Counted from the stretch's first letter, positions 1 through 10,918 are shown. The stretch is DNA of 64,000 bases from Paracoccus stylophorae (GCF_028553765.1 NZ_CP067134.1:3570761-3634760), one strand, 5' to 3'. The notes: a model not told the origin generated them from the letters alone. Program-made: numbers and translations.

Positions 1-721
1 TCGCGCCGTCGCCAACGGCGACGACGTGTCGCAGCCGGACGGGGCCCAGGCAATGGTGCGGCAGGCCACGGACGCGTTCGGCCGGCTGGACGCGGTCGTC
101 AACAATGCCGGCATCCTGCGCGACGGCTTCTTTCACAAGATGACCTATGAAAACTTCGACGCGGTGGTGAAGGTGCATCTTTACGGCAGTTTCAATGTCA
201 GCCGCGCCGCAGCCGACGTCATGCGCCAGCAGAATTCGGGCAGCATGATCCACATGACATCAACCTCGGGGCTGATCGGCAATCTGGCGCAGGCGAATTA
301 TTCGGCGGCCAAGCTGGGCGTCGCCGCGCTGTCGAAATCCATTGCGCTGGATCTGAAACGCTGGAACATCCGCTCGAACTGCATCGCCCCCTTCGCCTGG
401 AGCCGGATGACCTCGTCGATCAAGATCGACAGCCCCGAACAGGAAGAGCGCGTCAACCGCATGAAGGAAATGTCGCCCGACAAGATCGCACCCGTGGCGC
501 TGTTTCTGGCATCGGACGAAGGCGCGGACACGACCGGCCAGATATTCGCCGTGCGCAACAACGAGATTTTCCTGATATCGCAGCCGCGCCCGCTGCGCTC
601 GGTCCATCGAGGCGAGGGCTGGACGATCGACAGCGTCCGCGATCAGGCGATCCCGGCGCTGCGCCCGTCCTATGTGCCGCTGGACGTGTCGGCAGATGTA
701 TTTTCATGGGACCCGGTCTGA
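1..721 (+). CDS. SDR-family oxidoreductase, 5'-truncated by window edge
   Basis: The reading frame is open from base 2, so the real start and the Rossmann glycine motif lie left of the window. The visible part has the SDR signature NNAG (in VVNNAGILRDG), the catalytic Ser region (HMTSTSGL), and YSAAK as the Tyr-x3-Lys pair. After the usual SDR end (DTTGQIFAVRNNEIF) there is a tail of about 50 residues rich in Arg, Pro and Trp. Such tails occur in SDRs related to the dehydrogenase unit of multifunctional beta-oxidation proteins, which oxidise 3-hydroxyacyl-CoA or hydroxy-steroid substrates. It converges on the leftward catabolic operon, so a role in the same pathway is plausible but unproven. 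Confidence 0.85.
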   Translation, partial: RAVANGDDVSQPDGAQAMVRQATDAFGRLDAVVNNAGILRDGFFHKMTYENFDAVVKVHLYGSFNVSRAAADVMRQQNSGSMIHMTSTSGLIGNLAQANYSAAKLGVAALSKSIALDLKRWNIRSNCIAPFAWSRMTSSIKIDSPEQEERVNRMKEMSPDKIAPVALFLASDEGADTTGQIFAVRNNEIFLISQPRPLRSVHRGEGWTIDSVRDQAIPALRPSYVPLDVSADVFSWDPV

Positions 722-838
722 TCCCGCACCCGCATCTGGAACGTCCGGGTCACGCCTGAACCGCCCGCCGCAAGTCTTCTGCCCGCATGGCCGGAAAAAC
801 CTTCCGCCGGAAAGGCACCGGTTTCAGGCTGCGATCCG

Positions 839-2545
839 TCAACGCCGGTCTGCGTCGGCCTTCTTGCGGGCGGCGTCGCGCAGCTTGCCGATGGTGGTGC
901 GGGTCGAGATCTGGTCGGGGTCGGTGACCAGTTCGATCAGCGCCGGGCGACCGCTTTGGCGGGCGCGGGCAAAGGCGGCGGCGAAATCGGCGGTTCTGGT
1001 GACACGCTCGGCATATGCGCCAAGACCCTCGGCCATCTTAACGAAATCCGGATTTTGCAGGGTGGTGCCCGAAATCCGTTCGGGATGGTCGCGTTCCTGA
1101 TGCATCCGGATGGTGCCGTACATCCCGTTGTTGAACAGCAGCACGATGGGTCGCCCGCCATGTTGCGCGGCGGTGGCAAGTTCGTTCCCGCTCATCATGA
1201 AGCCGCCGTCGCCCACGAATGACACTGTCAGCCGCTCGGGCCGGGCAATCGAGGCGGCGACGGCGGCAGGCACCGAATAGCCCATCGCCCCGCAGGTAGA
1301 GCCGATGATCCGCCCCGGCCGACCAAAGCGCAGGAATCGCTGCGCCCACCCGGTGTGGTTGCCGGCATCGAGCGTGATCACCGCGTCATCGGGCAAGTCG
1401 TCGCGCAGCTGTGCCAGCGCCACGCCCATGTCGAGATCCCGTTCCCCGTCCTCGGGCGCCTCGGTGTCGGCCAGATAGTCGGCGTGCAGCCTGTCGCACC
1501 AGCCGCCCCATGCCTGCGCCCGCCCCAGATCGACCCCGTCCAGTGCGGCGGCGACCGAGACAGGGGCGGCTGCGATACCGAGATCGGGCGAATAGACGCG
1601 GCCGATCTCATCCGCGTCGGGATGGACATGCACCAGCCGGGTTTCGGGATTGGGCGAACGGATCGTGCTGTAGGTTTTGGTCGTCATCTCGCCCAGACGC
1701 GCGCCGATCACGATCAGCAGATCCGCCTCGCGCTGATGGGCATAAAGCGCGGGCGCGGTCGAGGTGCCGAAATCCCCGGCATAGACGGGCGAGAGATTGT
1801 TGACGATATCCTGCCGCCGGAACGAGGTCGTGACCGGAATCCTGTTCGCCTCGGCGAACCGGGTGATGGCGGCGGCGCTGGCGTCGGACCAGCCCGAGCC
1901 GCCAAGCAGCAGCATGGGCCGTTCGGCCCGCGCAATCTCGGCCGTCAGCATCCGAAGATGTTCGGCCGAGAGGGCGGCATGGGTGGCGCTGTAGGGGCGC
2001 GCATCGGGGACGCAGACGGTCTGCGTCAGCATGTCCTCGGGAAGCGAGATCACGACCGGACCGGGCCGGCCCGACGTCGCCACGCGAAAGGCGCGGGCCA
2101 TGTATTCGGGCACGCGCGCGGGATCGTCGATCTGGGCGGCCCATTTGGCAATCGGGCCGAACATGGCGCGATAGTCGATTTCCTGAAACGCCTCGCGGTC
2201 GGTCGTGCCGCGCGCGATCTGACCGATCAGCAGGATCATCGGCGTGCTGTCCTGCTGCGCGATATGCACGCCGATGGCGGCATGGCAGGCTCCGGGGCCG
2301 CGCGTGACCATGCAGATCCCCGGCCTGCCGGTCAGCTTGCCATGGGTTTCGGCCATGTTGGCGGCCCCGGCCTCGTGCCGCGCATTGATGAGGCTGAACC
2401 TGTCCCGGACGTCATGCAGCGCATCCAGCACCTCGAGATAACTTTCGCCGGGCACGCAATAGGCGGTGTCGGCACCGTGGATCAGCAATTGATCCACAAG
2501 GATCTGACCGCCGGTCCGAGGCTTGGGGGATGTGTCATGCGGCAT
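839..2545 (-). CDS. ThDP-dependent enzyme, acetolactate synthase-like
   Basis: A 568-aa protein with the three-domain layout of the ThDP decarboxylase/acetolactate synthase family. Glu58 in NARHEAGAA matches the catalytic Glu that activates ThDP. The C-terminal GDG...NN cofactor motif begins near residue 443 (VGDGGFMMSG...LLFNN). An in-frame ATG lies 39 bp upstream, but the one at 2545 has GGAGG nine bases before it and starts the conserved block, so I chose it. It is the last gene of the leftward operon, 118 bp after the acyl-CoA ligase. Besides acetolactate synthase, it could be a benzoylformate decarboxylase-, oxalyl-CoA decarboxylase- or sulfoacetaldehyde acetyltransferase-like enzyme. 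The absence of a small regulatory subunit argues against a biosynthetic IlvB. Substrate unknown. Confidence 0.85.
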   Translation of the reverse strand: MPHDTSPKPRTGGQILVDQLLIHGADTAYCVPGESYLEVLDALHDVRDRFSLINARHEAGAANMAETHGKLTGRPGICMVTRGPGACHAAIGVHIAQQDSTPMILLIGQIARGTTDREAFQEIDYRAMFGPIAKWAAQIDDPARVPEYMARAFRVATSGRPGPVVISLPEDMLTQTVCVPDARPYSATHAALSAEHLRMLTAEIARAERPMLLLGGSGWSDASAAAITRFAEANRIPVTTSFRRQDIVNNLSPVYAGDFGTSTAPALYAHQREADLLIVIGARLGEMTTKTYSTIRSPNPETRLVHVHPDADEIGRVYSPDLGIAAAPVSVAAALDGVDLGRAQAWGGWCDRLHADYLADTEAPEDGERDLDMGVALAQLRDDLPDDAVITLDAGNHTGWAQRFLRFGRPGRIIGSTCGAMGYSVPAAVAASIARPERLTVSFVGDGGFMMSGNELATAAQHGGRPIVLLFNNGMYGTIRMHQERDHPERISGTTLQNPDFVKMAEGLGAYAERVTRTADFAAAFARARQSGRPALIELVTDPDQISTRTTIGKLRDAARKKADADRR

Positions 2546-2613
2546 CTTGAAGATCCTCCGTTCCGTTCGCTTGAATGGGCGCAACGCGCTCTTTCCCCAT
2601 TCCAGAAATCCTG

Positions 2614-2651
2614 GCGGAAAAGTCCAGCTTCACACGGTCCCGGTTTTCCGC
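2614..2651. other. Inverted repeat between acyl-CoA ligase and ThDP-enzyme genes
   Basis: GCGGAAAA (2614-2621) and TTTTCCGC (2644-2651) are perfect 8-bp arms around a 22-nt loop. They lie between the ligase stop and the ThDP-enzyme start. This could be an mRNA hairpin that separates expression of the last gene from the rest, or an operator. There is no T-run, so it is not a typical intrinsic terminator. Confidence 0.35.
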
Positions 2652-2663
2652 GATCAGATCATT

Positions 2664-4178
2664 TCACTCTCGCTCCGCCCCAAGCTCCTCTCGGAACGTC
2701 TCCACCAGCCGGGTCTTCAGGATCTTGCCGTTGGGAGAGGTGGGCAGCGCGGTCGTCACGATGATGCGCGCGGGGCGCTTGTAGGGGGAAAGCCGCCGGG
2801 TCACGTGCGCGCGCAGATCGGCCTCGGACACGCTTGCGGGATCGTCGGTCTGGCAGAAGGCCAGAATTTCCTCGTTCCCGCCCTCGATCCTGCGTCCGAT
2901 GACGGCGGTCTGCACGACATGCGGGTGATCGTTCAGTGCCGCCTCGATTTCGGGCGGATAGACGTTGAACCCGCCGCGAATGATCAACTCGCGCGCGCGG
3001 CCGGCGATGTGCAGATTGCCGTCCGCGTCGATCCGGCCCAGATCGCCGGTGCACAAAAACCCCTCGGCGTCGAAGGCGACGGCGGTGGCGTCTGGATTAC
3101 GGAAATACCCGATCATGATATGGGGGCCGCGGGTCTGGATCTCGCCCACACCGTCAGGACCGGGATCGCGCAGGCGCAGTTCCACCCCCGGCAGCGGCTG
3201 TCCCACGCTGACATCGGGCACGCCCGGCGGATTGGTGGTCAGGGTGACGCCGGCCGTGGTCTCGGTCAGACCATAGCCGTTCTGCAAGGCTGTGCCATAG
3301 AACGCCTCGGCACGCCGCTTCCAGTCGGGGTCCAGCGGCGCGGCGCCGGACGAGACATAGCGCAGGGCCGCGGGTGCCCCGCGCGTCCCGCGCCGGACGG
3401 CCTCATCCATGATCAGCGCGTGCATCTGGGGCACGGCGGGCAGGACGGTGACGCCCTCTTGCAGCGCGTCCAGAACCGCCGCGGCAGAGAAACGCGGGAA
3501 CAGCCACAATTCGGCCCCCGCGAACATGCCCGCCATCATCATCGACGTCAGGCCGAACACATGCGTCATAGGCAGCACGCCCAGGATCAGGTCGGCCGGG
3601 GTCATGTCGCGAATCTTGGCCGAGGTCTCGCCGCCGAACAGAAGGTTGCCGTGGCTGAGCATCACGCCCTTGGGCGTCCCCGTCGAGCCGGTGGTATACA
3701 GGATCACCGCTGCCTGCCCTGTATCCGCGCGCACCGGGTCCGGCCGGGACGCATCGCGCGCCCCGCCAATGGCCAGCGCGCCAAGCGGCGTCTGCCAGCC
3801 GGTCGCGCCGGCAAGATCGGCATGGTCGCGCGCATGCGGCGAGGCGTGGGCCAGATAGACCGTCAGCCGGGGGTCGGAATGGTCCGCGATGCGCTGCAAT
3901 TCGTGGTCGGTCATGCGGGCGTTGACGGGCACCGCCACCGCGTCCAGCCGCGAGGCTGCCATGACCAACGCGACAAGCGCGGCGCAGTTTTCGGCCAGGA
4001 TCAGCAGCCGGTCGCCCGGGCGCAGCCCGCGGGCGGACAGATCGGCGGCCAGTTCGTCCACGATCCCGGCCAGTTCGGCGAACGTCACCCGCCGGTCGTC
4101 GTGATCGCGCAGCGCCGGCGCGTCGGGCTGGGCCATGGCTTGCCGGAACAGCGGCTCATGGATGCGCGTCAGGGTCAT
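2664..4178 (-). CDS. AMP-forming acyl-CoA synthetase / acid-CoA ligase
   Basis: A 504-aa adenylate-forming (ANL family) enzyme that would activate a carboxylic acid to its CoA thioester through an acyl-AMP intermediate. The core motifs are in order: P-loop YTTGSTGTPKG near residue 160, YGLTETTAG, the ribose-binding TGDLGRID, the hinge RGGFNVYPPEIE, and the C-terminal NGKILK whose Lys (about 485) catalyses adenylation. The start overlaps the upstream enoyl-CoA hydratase stop by 4 bp (ATGA), indicating translational coupling. With the TRAP importer at the head of the operon, this is probably the first intracellular step for the imported acid. The substrate cannot be read from the sequence. Confidence 0.93.
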   Translation of the reverse strand: MTLTRIHEPLFRQAMAQPDAPALRDHDDRRVTFAELAGIVDELAADLSARGLRPGDRLLILAENCAALVALVMAASRLDAVAVPVNARMTDHELQRIADHSDPRLTVYLAHASPHARDHADLAGATGWQTPLGALAIGGARDASRPDPVRADTGQAAVILYTTGSTGTPKGVMLSHGNLLFGGETSAKIRDMTPADLILGVLPMTHVFGLTSMMMAGMFAGAELWLFPRFSAAAVLDALQEGVTVLPAVPQMHALIMDEAVRRGTRGAPAALRYVSSGAAPLDPDWKRRAEAFYGTALQNGYGLTETTAGVTLTTNPPGVPDVSVGQPLPGVELRLRDPGPDGVGEIQTRGPHIMIGYFRNPDATAVAFDAEGFLCTGDLGRIDADGNLHIAGRARELIIRGGFNVYPPEIEAALNDHPHVVQTAVIGRRIEGGNEEILAFCQTDDPASVSEADLRAHVTRRLSPYKRPARIIVTTALPTSPNGKILKTRLVETFREELGAERE

Positions 4179-4996
4179 CGGTCGGTGTCCTTCCTGGGTG
4201 CGCCGCCACGTGCGAAATCGGGGGTGGCGCGGTTCAGGCGGGCGCCGATGCCCGCCGCCGCCTCGGGTCCCGCAAGGGCGTCGGCCATGGCGTCGGCTTC
4301 GCGGTCAAGCTGGGCGTCGAACCCGTTGTCATAGGCGGTTGCCAGCAGCGCCTTGATCGCGGCCTGCGCAGCCGCAGGCCCTTGCGCCAGTCGCGCGGCC
4401 AGCGTCGTCGCAAGGCGGGCTGCATCGCCCGGCGCCGCCAGATCGGTCACCACGCCCATCCCGGCCAGGGCGGCCGCGTCCACGGGATCGCCGGTCAGGC
4501 ACAGCCGCGCGGCAAACCCGGCCGGCACCCTTCGCGCCAGCGCCGCGGTCAGCCCGCCATCGGGCACCAGACCGACCCGGACATAGGCGGCCGAAAACCG
4601 CGCATCCTCGGCGGCCACCAGCAGATCGCACGCCAGCGCGATCGACAGGCCCGCGCCGGCGGCCCCGCCCTCGACTGCGGCGATGACCGGGCGGGGACAG
4701 GCCCTGATGGCGCGGATGGTGGCCTGCAAATCCTCGATCCGCGCGCGGCGGTCCTCCCGGCTCAGCCCGGCGCGCTGCGCCAGCGCGTTCAGATCGCCCC
4801 CGGCACAGAAATACCCGTTCGCACCGGTCAGGACGACCGCGCCCAGACGGTCCTCGGTCGCGGCACGTTCAAGCGCGGCGCGCAATTCCACATACATGGA
4901 TGGCGCCAGTGCGTTTCGGCGGCCGGGGTTCGACAGCGTCACCAGCAGATGATCGCCGCGATCCTCGATCCGCGCCTCGGGTCGGGCGTCGGTCAT
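4175..4996 (-). CDS. Enoyl-CoA hydratase/isomerase (crotonase family)
   Basis: A 273-aa single-domain crotonase. The oxyanion-hole segments are visible as GANGYFCAGGDL and EGGAAGAGLSIALACDL. At the usual second catalytic Glu position the protein reads VPDGGLTA, so an Asp stands there. This is common in isomerases and in crotonases with reactions other than simple hydration. It overlaps both neighbours by 4 bp. It is the second enoyl-CoA hydratase domain of the operon, the other being the N-terminal half of the bifunctional protein at 8798-10918. It may therefore handle a different intermediate, such as a ring-opening or double-bond shift. Exact reaction unassigned. Confidence 0.9.
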   Translation of the reverse strand: MTDARPEARIEDRGDHLLVTLSNPGRRNALAPSMYVELRAALERAATEDRLGAVVLTGANGYFCAGGDLNALAQRAGLSREDRRARIEDLQATIRAIRACPRPVIAAVEGGAAGAGLSIALACDLLVAAEDARFSAAYVRVGLVPDGGLTAALARRVPAGFAARLCLTGDPVDAAALAGMGVVTDLAAPGDAARLATTLAARLAQGPAAAQAAIKALLATAYDNGFDAQLDREADAMADALAGPEAAAGIGARLNRATPDFARGGAPRKDTDR

Positions 4997-5409
4997 GGGG
5001 CACCTCCGGGCACGCGCTTGAACACGCCGGTCGCGGTCGCGATCAGGGTGCCGTCGTCATGGACAAGCTCGGCCGCGACGAACAGCAGGCTGCGCCCGCC
5101 GCCGATGATGCGGCCGGTGGCGGTGACGCCGCCCGGACGCCCCGCGCCGATGAAATCGGTATTCAGCGACACCGTCAGGAACGGCCGCCGCCCGGTGTCG
5201 TCCAGCGTCAGGCTGGCCGTCGCGCCGGCCGCGCTGTCCAGCAGCATCGCCGCGATGCCGCCATGAAGCACGCCGTGGCGGTTGGTGTGCCGGTCGTCCA
5301 CCACCAGCCGGCAGCGGGCGCGGCGGTCGGGCTGGCCCACGTCCAGCGCATAGCCGACCAGCCGCTGCGTCCCAGTTTCGCCCAGGATGATGCCGTCGCC
5401 CCCGCTCAT
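4993..5409 (-). CDS. Hotdog-fold thioesterase, PaaI-like
   Basis: A 138-aa protein with the PaaI/4HBT hotdog pattern. The helix-strand segment HGVLHGGIAAMLLDSAAGATA (residues about 45-65) carries the conserved HGG, with Asp of LLDSAAG in the expected catalytic place. PaaI-type thioesterases hydrolyse dead-end acyl-CoAs and recycle CoA during aromatic or branched-acid degradation, which fits this operon. Both ends overlap neighbouring genes by 4 bp. A longer open frame continues upstream but has no better start; the ATG at 5409 is set by the overlap with the acyl-CoA dehydrogenase stop. Confidence 0.88.
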   Translation of the reverse strand: MSGGDGIILGETGTQRLVGYALDVGQPDRRARCRLVVDDRHTNRHGVLHGGIAAMLLDSAAGATASLTLDDTGRRPFLTVSLNTDFIGAGRPGGVTATGRIIGGGRSLLFVAAELVHDDGTLIATATGVFKRVPGGAP

Positions 5410-6404
5410 GCCGCGGCAAGTGCGATGAAGCGTTCCAGGTGATGGTCGCTGTCGCCGAAACGGGCGTCGGCGGCCAGCAGACGGCGGACCAGGGGCGCAA
5501 GCTCGTATTCCTCGGTCATGCCGATGCCGCCATGCAGCTGCACCGTCTCCTCGGCCACCATCAACGCGACCCGGCCGACCAGAGATTTGGTGGCCGCCAC
5601 GTGGCGGTCACGGTCGGGCGCGTCCAGATGCCCGGCCAGGTTCCAGACGGCCGAGCGCGCCTGCTCGACCTCGGTCAGCAGATCGGCCATGCGGTGCTGG
5701 AGCGCCTGGAACGAGCCGATGGGCCGGCCGAACTGCTTGCGGGTCTTGAGATAGTCGGTGGTCAGTTCGACCGCCTTTTCCATCACCCCCAACGCGTCGG
5801 CGCAGGTGGCCAGGATCGCGGCGGCCAGCGGCCGGTCCAGCAGCGACGCGTCCCCGATCCGGCGCGCGGGCGTGTCCTTCAGCGTGACCTCGGCCGCGCG
5901 GCCGCCATCCATCAGGGGATAGCCGCGCAGGGTCAGCCCGCCTGCACCGGCCTCGACCAGATACAGGCCGTCCAAAGCGCGCACGATCAGATGGGTGGCG
6001 TCCTCGGCCCCCGGCACGACGGATTTTTCGCCGGTCAGGCGGTCGCCATCGGCGCGGGTTGCCACCGTGCCGTCGTAGCGCTGGCCCGGTTCGTCCAGCG
6101 CCACCGCGATGCGGGCCGTGCCGGACATCGCGGCCTCGGCCAGATCGGATTCGCCCGCCGCCGCCAGGATGCCCGCGCCCAGCACCACGCTGTCCAGCAG
6201 GGGTGTCACGGCCCCCGCGCGGCCCAGCGTGCGAAACACCATCAGCATGTCCGGCCCGGTCCCGCCAAAGCCGCCCGCATCCTCGGGCAGCAGCGCCGCG
6301 CCCGCGCCCAGGTCGAACAGCGCGGCGGCGTCCGCGCCCCGGTCCAGCGTGCGCGCCAGGCTGTCGCCCAGCATCGTCTGTTCCTCGGTGAACCCGAAAT
6401 CCAT
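5406..6404 (-). CDS. Acyl-CoA dehydrogenase, subunit-like (first of a pair)
   Basis: A 332-aa flavoprotein of the acyl-CoA dehydrogenase family, somewhat shorter than classical members (about 380 aa). The start at 6404 begins the conserved MDFGFTEEQ and has GGAGA upstream; 24 further codons to an earlier ATG lack family similarity. The C-terminal FAD/substrate region reads QLHGGIGMTEEYELAPLVRR, with a Glu at the usual base position. The glycine-rich middle is weak compared with its neighbour. It lies 13 bp downstream of a second, divergent acyl-CoA dehydrogenase, the arrangement of heteromeric (alpha2beta2) dehydrogenases used for ring or side-chain CoA esters. I infer that the two form one enzyme. 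Confidence 0.9.
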   Translation of the reverse strand: MDFGFTEEQTMLGDSLARTLDRGADAAALFDLGAGAALLPEDAGGFGGTGPDMLMVFRTLGRAGAVTPLLDSVVLGAGILAAAGESDLAEAAMSGTARIAVALDEPGQRYDGTVATRADGDRLTGEKSVVPGAEDATHLIVRALDGLYLVEAGAGGLTLRGYPLMDGGRAAEVTLKDTPARRIGDASLLDRPLAAAILATCADALGVMEKAVELTTDYLKTRKQFGRPIGSFQALQHRMADLLTEVEQARSAVWNLAGHLDAPDRDRHVAATKSLVGRVALMVAEETVQLHGGIGMTEEYELAPLVRRLLAADARFGDSDHHLERFIALAAA

Positions 6405-6417
6405 GACAAGGGTCTCC

Positions 6418-7614
6418 TTACAGCCCCAGCAGGGATTTCGCGATGATCCCCCGCTGAATTTCGTTCGAGCCGCCATAGATCGACAGCTTGCGGTTGTTCA
6501 GATAGCTGCGCGTTGCCGCCGCCGCCTCGGGCGGGCCGGGGGGCAGATCGTCATTCGCCCCCTCCAGCGCCTCGGACGGAAAGGCCAGCGCCCAGGGGCC
6601 GACGGCGCGGCGGGTCAGGTCGTTGATCGCTTGCCGGATCTGGGTGCCCTTCAGCTTCAGCATGGAACTTTCGCCTCCGGGCGCCTGACCGGCCGCCGCC
6701 TGCGCCAGCATCCGCAGATTGGTCGTGGCCATCGCCATCAGGTCGATTTCCACCGCGGCCACGCGGGCGGCGAATAACGGGTCCTCGATCAGCGGCTTGC
6801 CGTTTGCGACCTGCGCCCGCGCGATGCGCTTCAGCGCGGCAAGCCCCGCCGTGGCAAACCCGACGCCCGCGATGTTGGTCCGCTCATGCGTCAGCAGATA
6901 CTTGGCATAGGTCCAGCCCTTGTTCTCCTCGCCCACGAGGTTCTCGGCCGGCACGCGCACGTCGTCGAAGAACACCTCGTTCACCTCGGGCGTGCCCTCC
7001 AGCAGGACGATGGGGCGCACGGTGATGCCGGGGCTGGTCATGTCGATCAGCAGAAAGCTGATGCCTTCCTGCGGCTTGCCCTCGGACCGGGTGCGGACGA
7101 GACAGAAGATCCAGTTGGCGTGCTGGCCCAGCGTGGTCCAGGTCTTCTGCCCGTTGACGATGTAGTGGTCGCCGTCGCGCACCGCCGTCGTCTTGACAGA
7201 GGCAAGGTCCGATCCCGCGCCGGGTTCGGAATAGCCCTGGCACCACCAGTCCCGCCCGTTGAGGATGCGCGGCAGGAAACGGTCCTGCTGTTCCTTGCTG
7301 CCGAATTTCTGCAGCACCGGCCCCAGCATCGCGATCCCGAAAGGCAGGACGCGCGGCGCGTGGGCCGTCGCGCTCTCCTCCTCGAAGATATGGCGCTGGA
7401 TCGGGGTCCAGCCCGCGCCGCCGAAGGCGCGCGGCCAGTTGCCGGCCAGCCAGCCTTTTTCGTTCAGCACCGCGTGCCATTCCTCGATCTCGGCCTTGGT
7501 CAGTTCCTGGTGCAGGCGGACCTTTTCCGACAGCCGCTTGGGCAGGCGGTCCTGAAGGAACTGGCGGACCTCGGCGCGAAAGGCCTGGTCCTCGGGCGAA
7601 AAGCTCATGTCCAT
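6418..7614 (-). CDS. Acyl-CoA dehydrogenase, subunit-like (second of a pair)
   Basis: A 398-aa acyl-CoA dehydrogenase. The start MDMSFSPEDQ at 7614 has AAGGGA upstream; the open frame continues leftward inside the thiolase gene without family similarity, so the longer version is rejected. FAD-binding segments WCQGYSEPGAGSDLAS (near residue 130) and GQKTWTTLGQHANW are clear, and the C-terminus has YGGSNEIQRGIIAKSLLGL, typical of this branch. There is no obvious Glu base in the loop preceding that motif, as seen in one subunit of heteromeric dehydrogenases. It lies 11 bp after thiolase and 13 bp before the partner gene. Electrons would go to electron transfer flavoprotein encoded elsewhere. Confidence 0.92.
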   Translation of the reverse strand: MDMSFSPEDQAFRAEVRQFLQDRLPKRLSEKVRLHQELTKAEIEEWHAVLNEKGWLAGNWPRAFGGAGWTPIQRHIFEEESATAHAPRVLPFGIAMLGPVLQKFGSKEQQDRFLPRILNGRDWWCQGYSEPGAGSDLASVKTTAVRDGDHYIVNGQKTWTTLGQHANWIFCLVRTRSEGKPQEGISFLLIDMTSPGITVRPIVLLEGTPEVNEVFFDDVRVPAENLVGEENKGWTYAKYLLTHERTNIAGVGFATAGLAALKRIARAQVANGKPLIEDPLFAARVAAVEIDLMAMATTNLRMLAQAAAGQAPGGESSMLKLKGTQIRQAINDLTRRAVGPWALAFPSEALEGANDDLPPGPPEAAAATRSYLNNRKLSIYGGSNEIQRGIIAKSLLGL

Positions 7615-7625
7615 GACGGTCCCTT

Positions 7626-8797
<1,172 letters not shown>

Positions 8798-8801
<4 letters not shown>

Positions 8802-10918
8802 TTGGCGTCCTTTCCGGTGTTCACGTCGGCCAGTCTTCCACCCTCGGCCGCAAGTCGGGCAAGCAAGGGCGACATCTGCCAGAAATACGGGTTTTCGGCG
8901 GCAAGGCGGGTGATGTCGGCCGCCATGCGGTCCAGCCCCCGCGCGTCGGCCCAATGCATCGGGCCGCCCTTCCAGCGCGGAAAGCCATAGCCGTGCAGCA
9001 GCACCACGTCGATGTCGGACGCCCGCGCGGCGATGCCTTCGTCCAGGATCTTCGCGCCCTCGTTCACCATCGCCGCCATATAGCGGGTCTGGATGTCCTT
9101 GTCCGTGAAATCGCGCGGGGTGATGCCCAGTTCGGCGCGGATGCCGTCCAGCATCCCGGCCATCTCGGGATCGGGCCGGCCCTTGGGCGTCTGGTCGTCA
9201 TAGATGTAATAGCCGCGTCCGGTCTTGCGGCCCAGACGACCGGCCTCGACCAGCCGGTCGGCAAAGACCGGCACCCGTTCGCGCGGATCGCGCGTCGGCG
9301 CCTTGCGCTGGCGCGTGGCATAGCCGATGTCCAGCCCGGCCAGATCGCCCACCTGATACGGACCCATCGCAAACCCGAAGCCGGTGATCGCCCGGTCGAT
9401 GTCATAGGGCGAGGCGCCGTCCAGCACCATGTGATCGGCCGCCGTGCGATAGGCCAGCATCATCCGGTTGCCGATGAAGCCGTCGCACACGCCCGAGCGG
9501 ACGGCGATCTTGCCCATCCGTTTCGCCAGTGCAAAGGCCGTGGCCACCACCTCTGGCGCGGTCCGGTCGGCCACGACGATTTCCAGCAGGCGCATGATGT
9601 TCGGCGGCGAAAAGAAATGCAGCCCGATCACGTCCTGCGGCCGCCGGGTCGCATCCGCGATCAGGTTCACGTCCAGATATGAGGTGTTCGTGGCCAGCAC
9701 CGTGCCGGGGCGGCAGATCCCGTCCAGCCTGCGGAACACGTCCCGCTTGACGTCCAGATCCTCGAACACCGCCTCGATCACCAGATCGACCTGGGCCAGC
9801 CCGTCATAATCGGTCACGGCGCGAAAGCTGCCTTCCATCAAGGGCGCGGCTGCGTCCGGCGCGATCTTGCCACGTTTCGCCGCGCCCTCCAGCATAAGCG
9901 CGACGCCGGCGCGGGCCTTTTCGGCGGCGGCATCGTCGCGTTCGATCAGGGTCACGTCCAGCCCCGCGGTCAGCGCCGCCGCGGCGATGCCTTGTCCCAT
10001 CGTGCCGCCGCCGATGACGCCGATGCGGTCGACCTTGCGCGGGCTGACACCGGCCAGATCGTCGGCCTGCGCCGCGCGGCGTTCGGCGAAGAAGGCGTGG
10101 ATCAGCGCCGCGCGTTCGGGCGTCTGCATCAGTTCCGTAAAGGTCTGCCGCTCCATCGCCATGCCCTGGGCAAAGGGCATCGACAGCCCGTTGACCACGG
10201 CCTCGAACGCGCGCATCGGCGCCACCTGTCCGCGCGCCGATTTCGCCACCGTGGCGCGCCAGCGGTCCAGCATCTGCGGGTCGGCCTCGGGCGCGGCTAT
10301 TTCCGACAGCCGGCGGGGGGCGCGGCCCTCGTCCAGCCAGCGCCGCGCCTCGGCCACGCCGGCGGCGCAGGGATCGTCGCCGTCGGCCAGCGTGTCGATC
10401 AGGCCCAGCTTCAGCGCCTCGTCCGCGCCGATCTGGCGGCCCGAGGTGACAAGATCCAGCGCCGCCTCGACCCCTACGGCCCGCGGCAGGCGCTGCGTGC
10501 CGCCCGCACCGGGCAGCAGGCCCAGCGTCACTTCGGGCAGGCCCATGCGCGCGCCGGACAGCGCGATGCGCCCATGCGCGCCCAGCGCCACCTCCAGCCC
10601 GCCACCCAGAACGGTGCCGTGCAGCGCCGCGATGACCGGCTTGGCGGAGTCCTCGATCGCGGCAATCACGTCGGGCAGATGCGGCTGGACCGGCGGCTTG
10701 CCGAATTCGGAAATATCGGCCCCGGCGATGAAGGTGCGGCCCGCGCAGCAGATCACCGCCGCCCGCGCCTGATCGTCGCGCGCCAACTGCGCCATCGCCT
10801 CGGCCAGACCCGTGCGCACGGCGGCCGACAGCGCGTTGACGGGCGGGTTGTCGACCCGGATCACGGCGATATCGCCGTCGCGGCGATACTGGACGGGGGG
10901 CTGGTCGGTCATGCTCAT
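8798..10918 (-). CDS. Bifunctional enoyl-CoA hydratase / 3-hydroxyacyl-CoA dehydrogenase (FadJ/FadB-like)
   Basis: A 706-aa fusion. The N-terminal crotonase domain (about 1-190) has RTFIAGADISEFG and LLPGAGGTQRLPRAVG. The NAD-binding dehydrogenase domain starts near residue 295 with RIGVIGGGTMGQGIAAA, followed by GLHFFSPPNIMRLLEIV with the catalytic His and by the C-terminal 3HCDH domains. The length matches FadJ/PaaH-type multifunctional enzymes. It overlaps the IclR gene stop by 4 bp upstream and thiolase by 4 bp downstream, like the fadB-fadA pairing. The start may be MSM at 10918 or the internal MTD at 10912; the ATGA overlap favours 10918. Confidence 0.94.

Noticed and set aside
1355..2764. 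Long rightward open frames antisense to real genes (also 2523-4334, 5439-6446, 11714-13327, 20301-22295, 35964-37712, 43073-45040)
   Set aside because: They run opposite well-conserved genes, have low-complexity Arg/Gly/Ala/His-rich translations and no motifs; this is expected in GC-rich DNA where stop codons are rare in the antisense frame.
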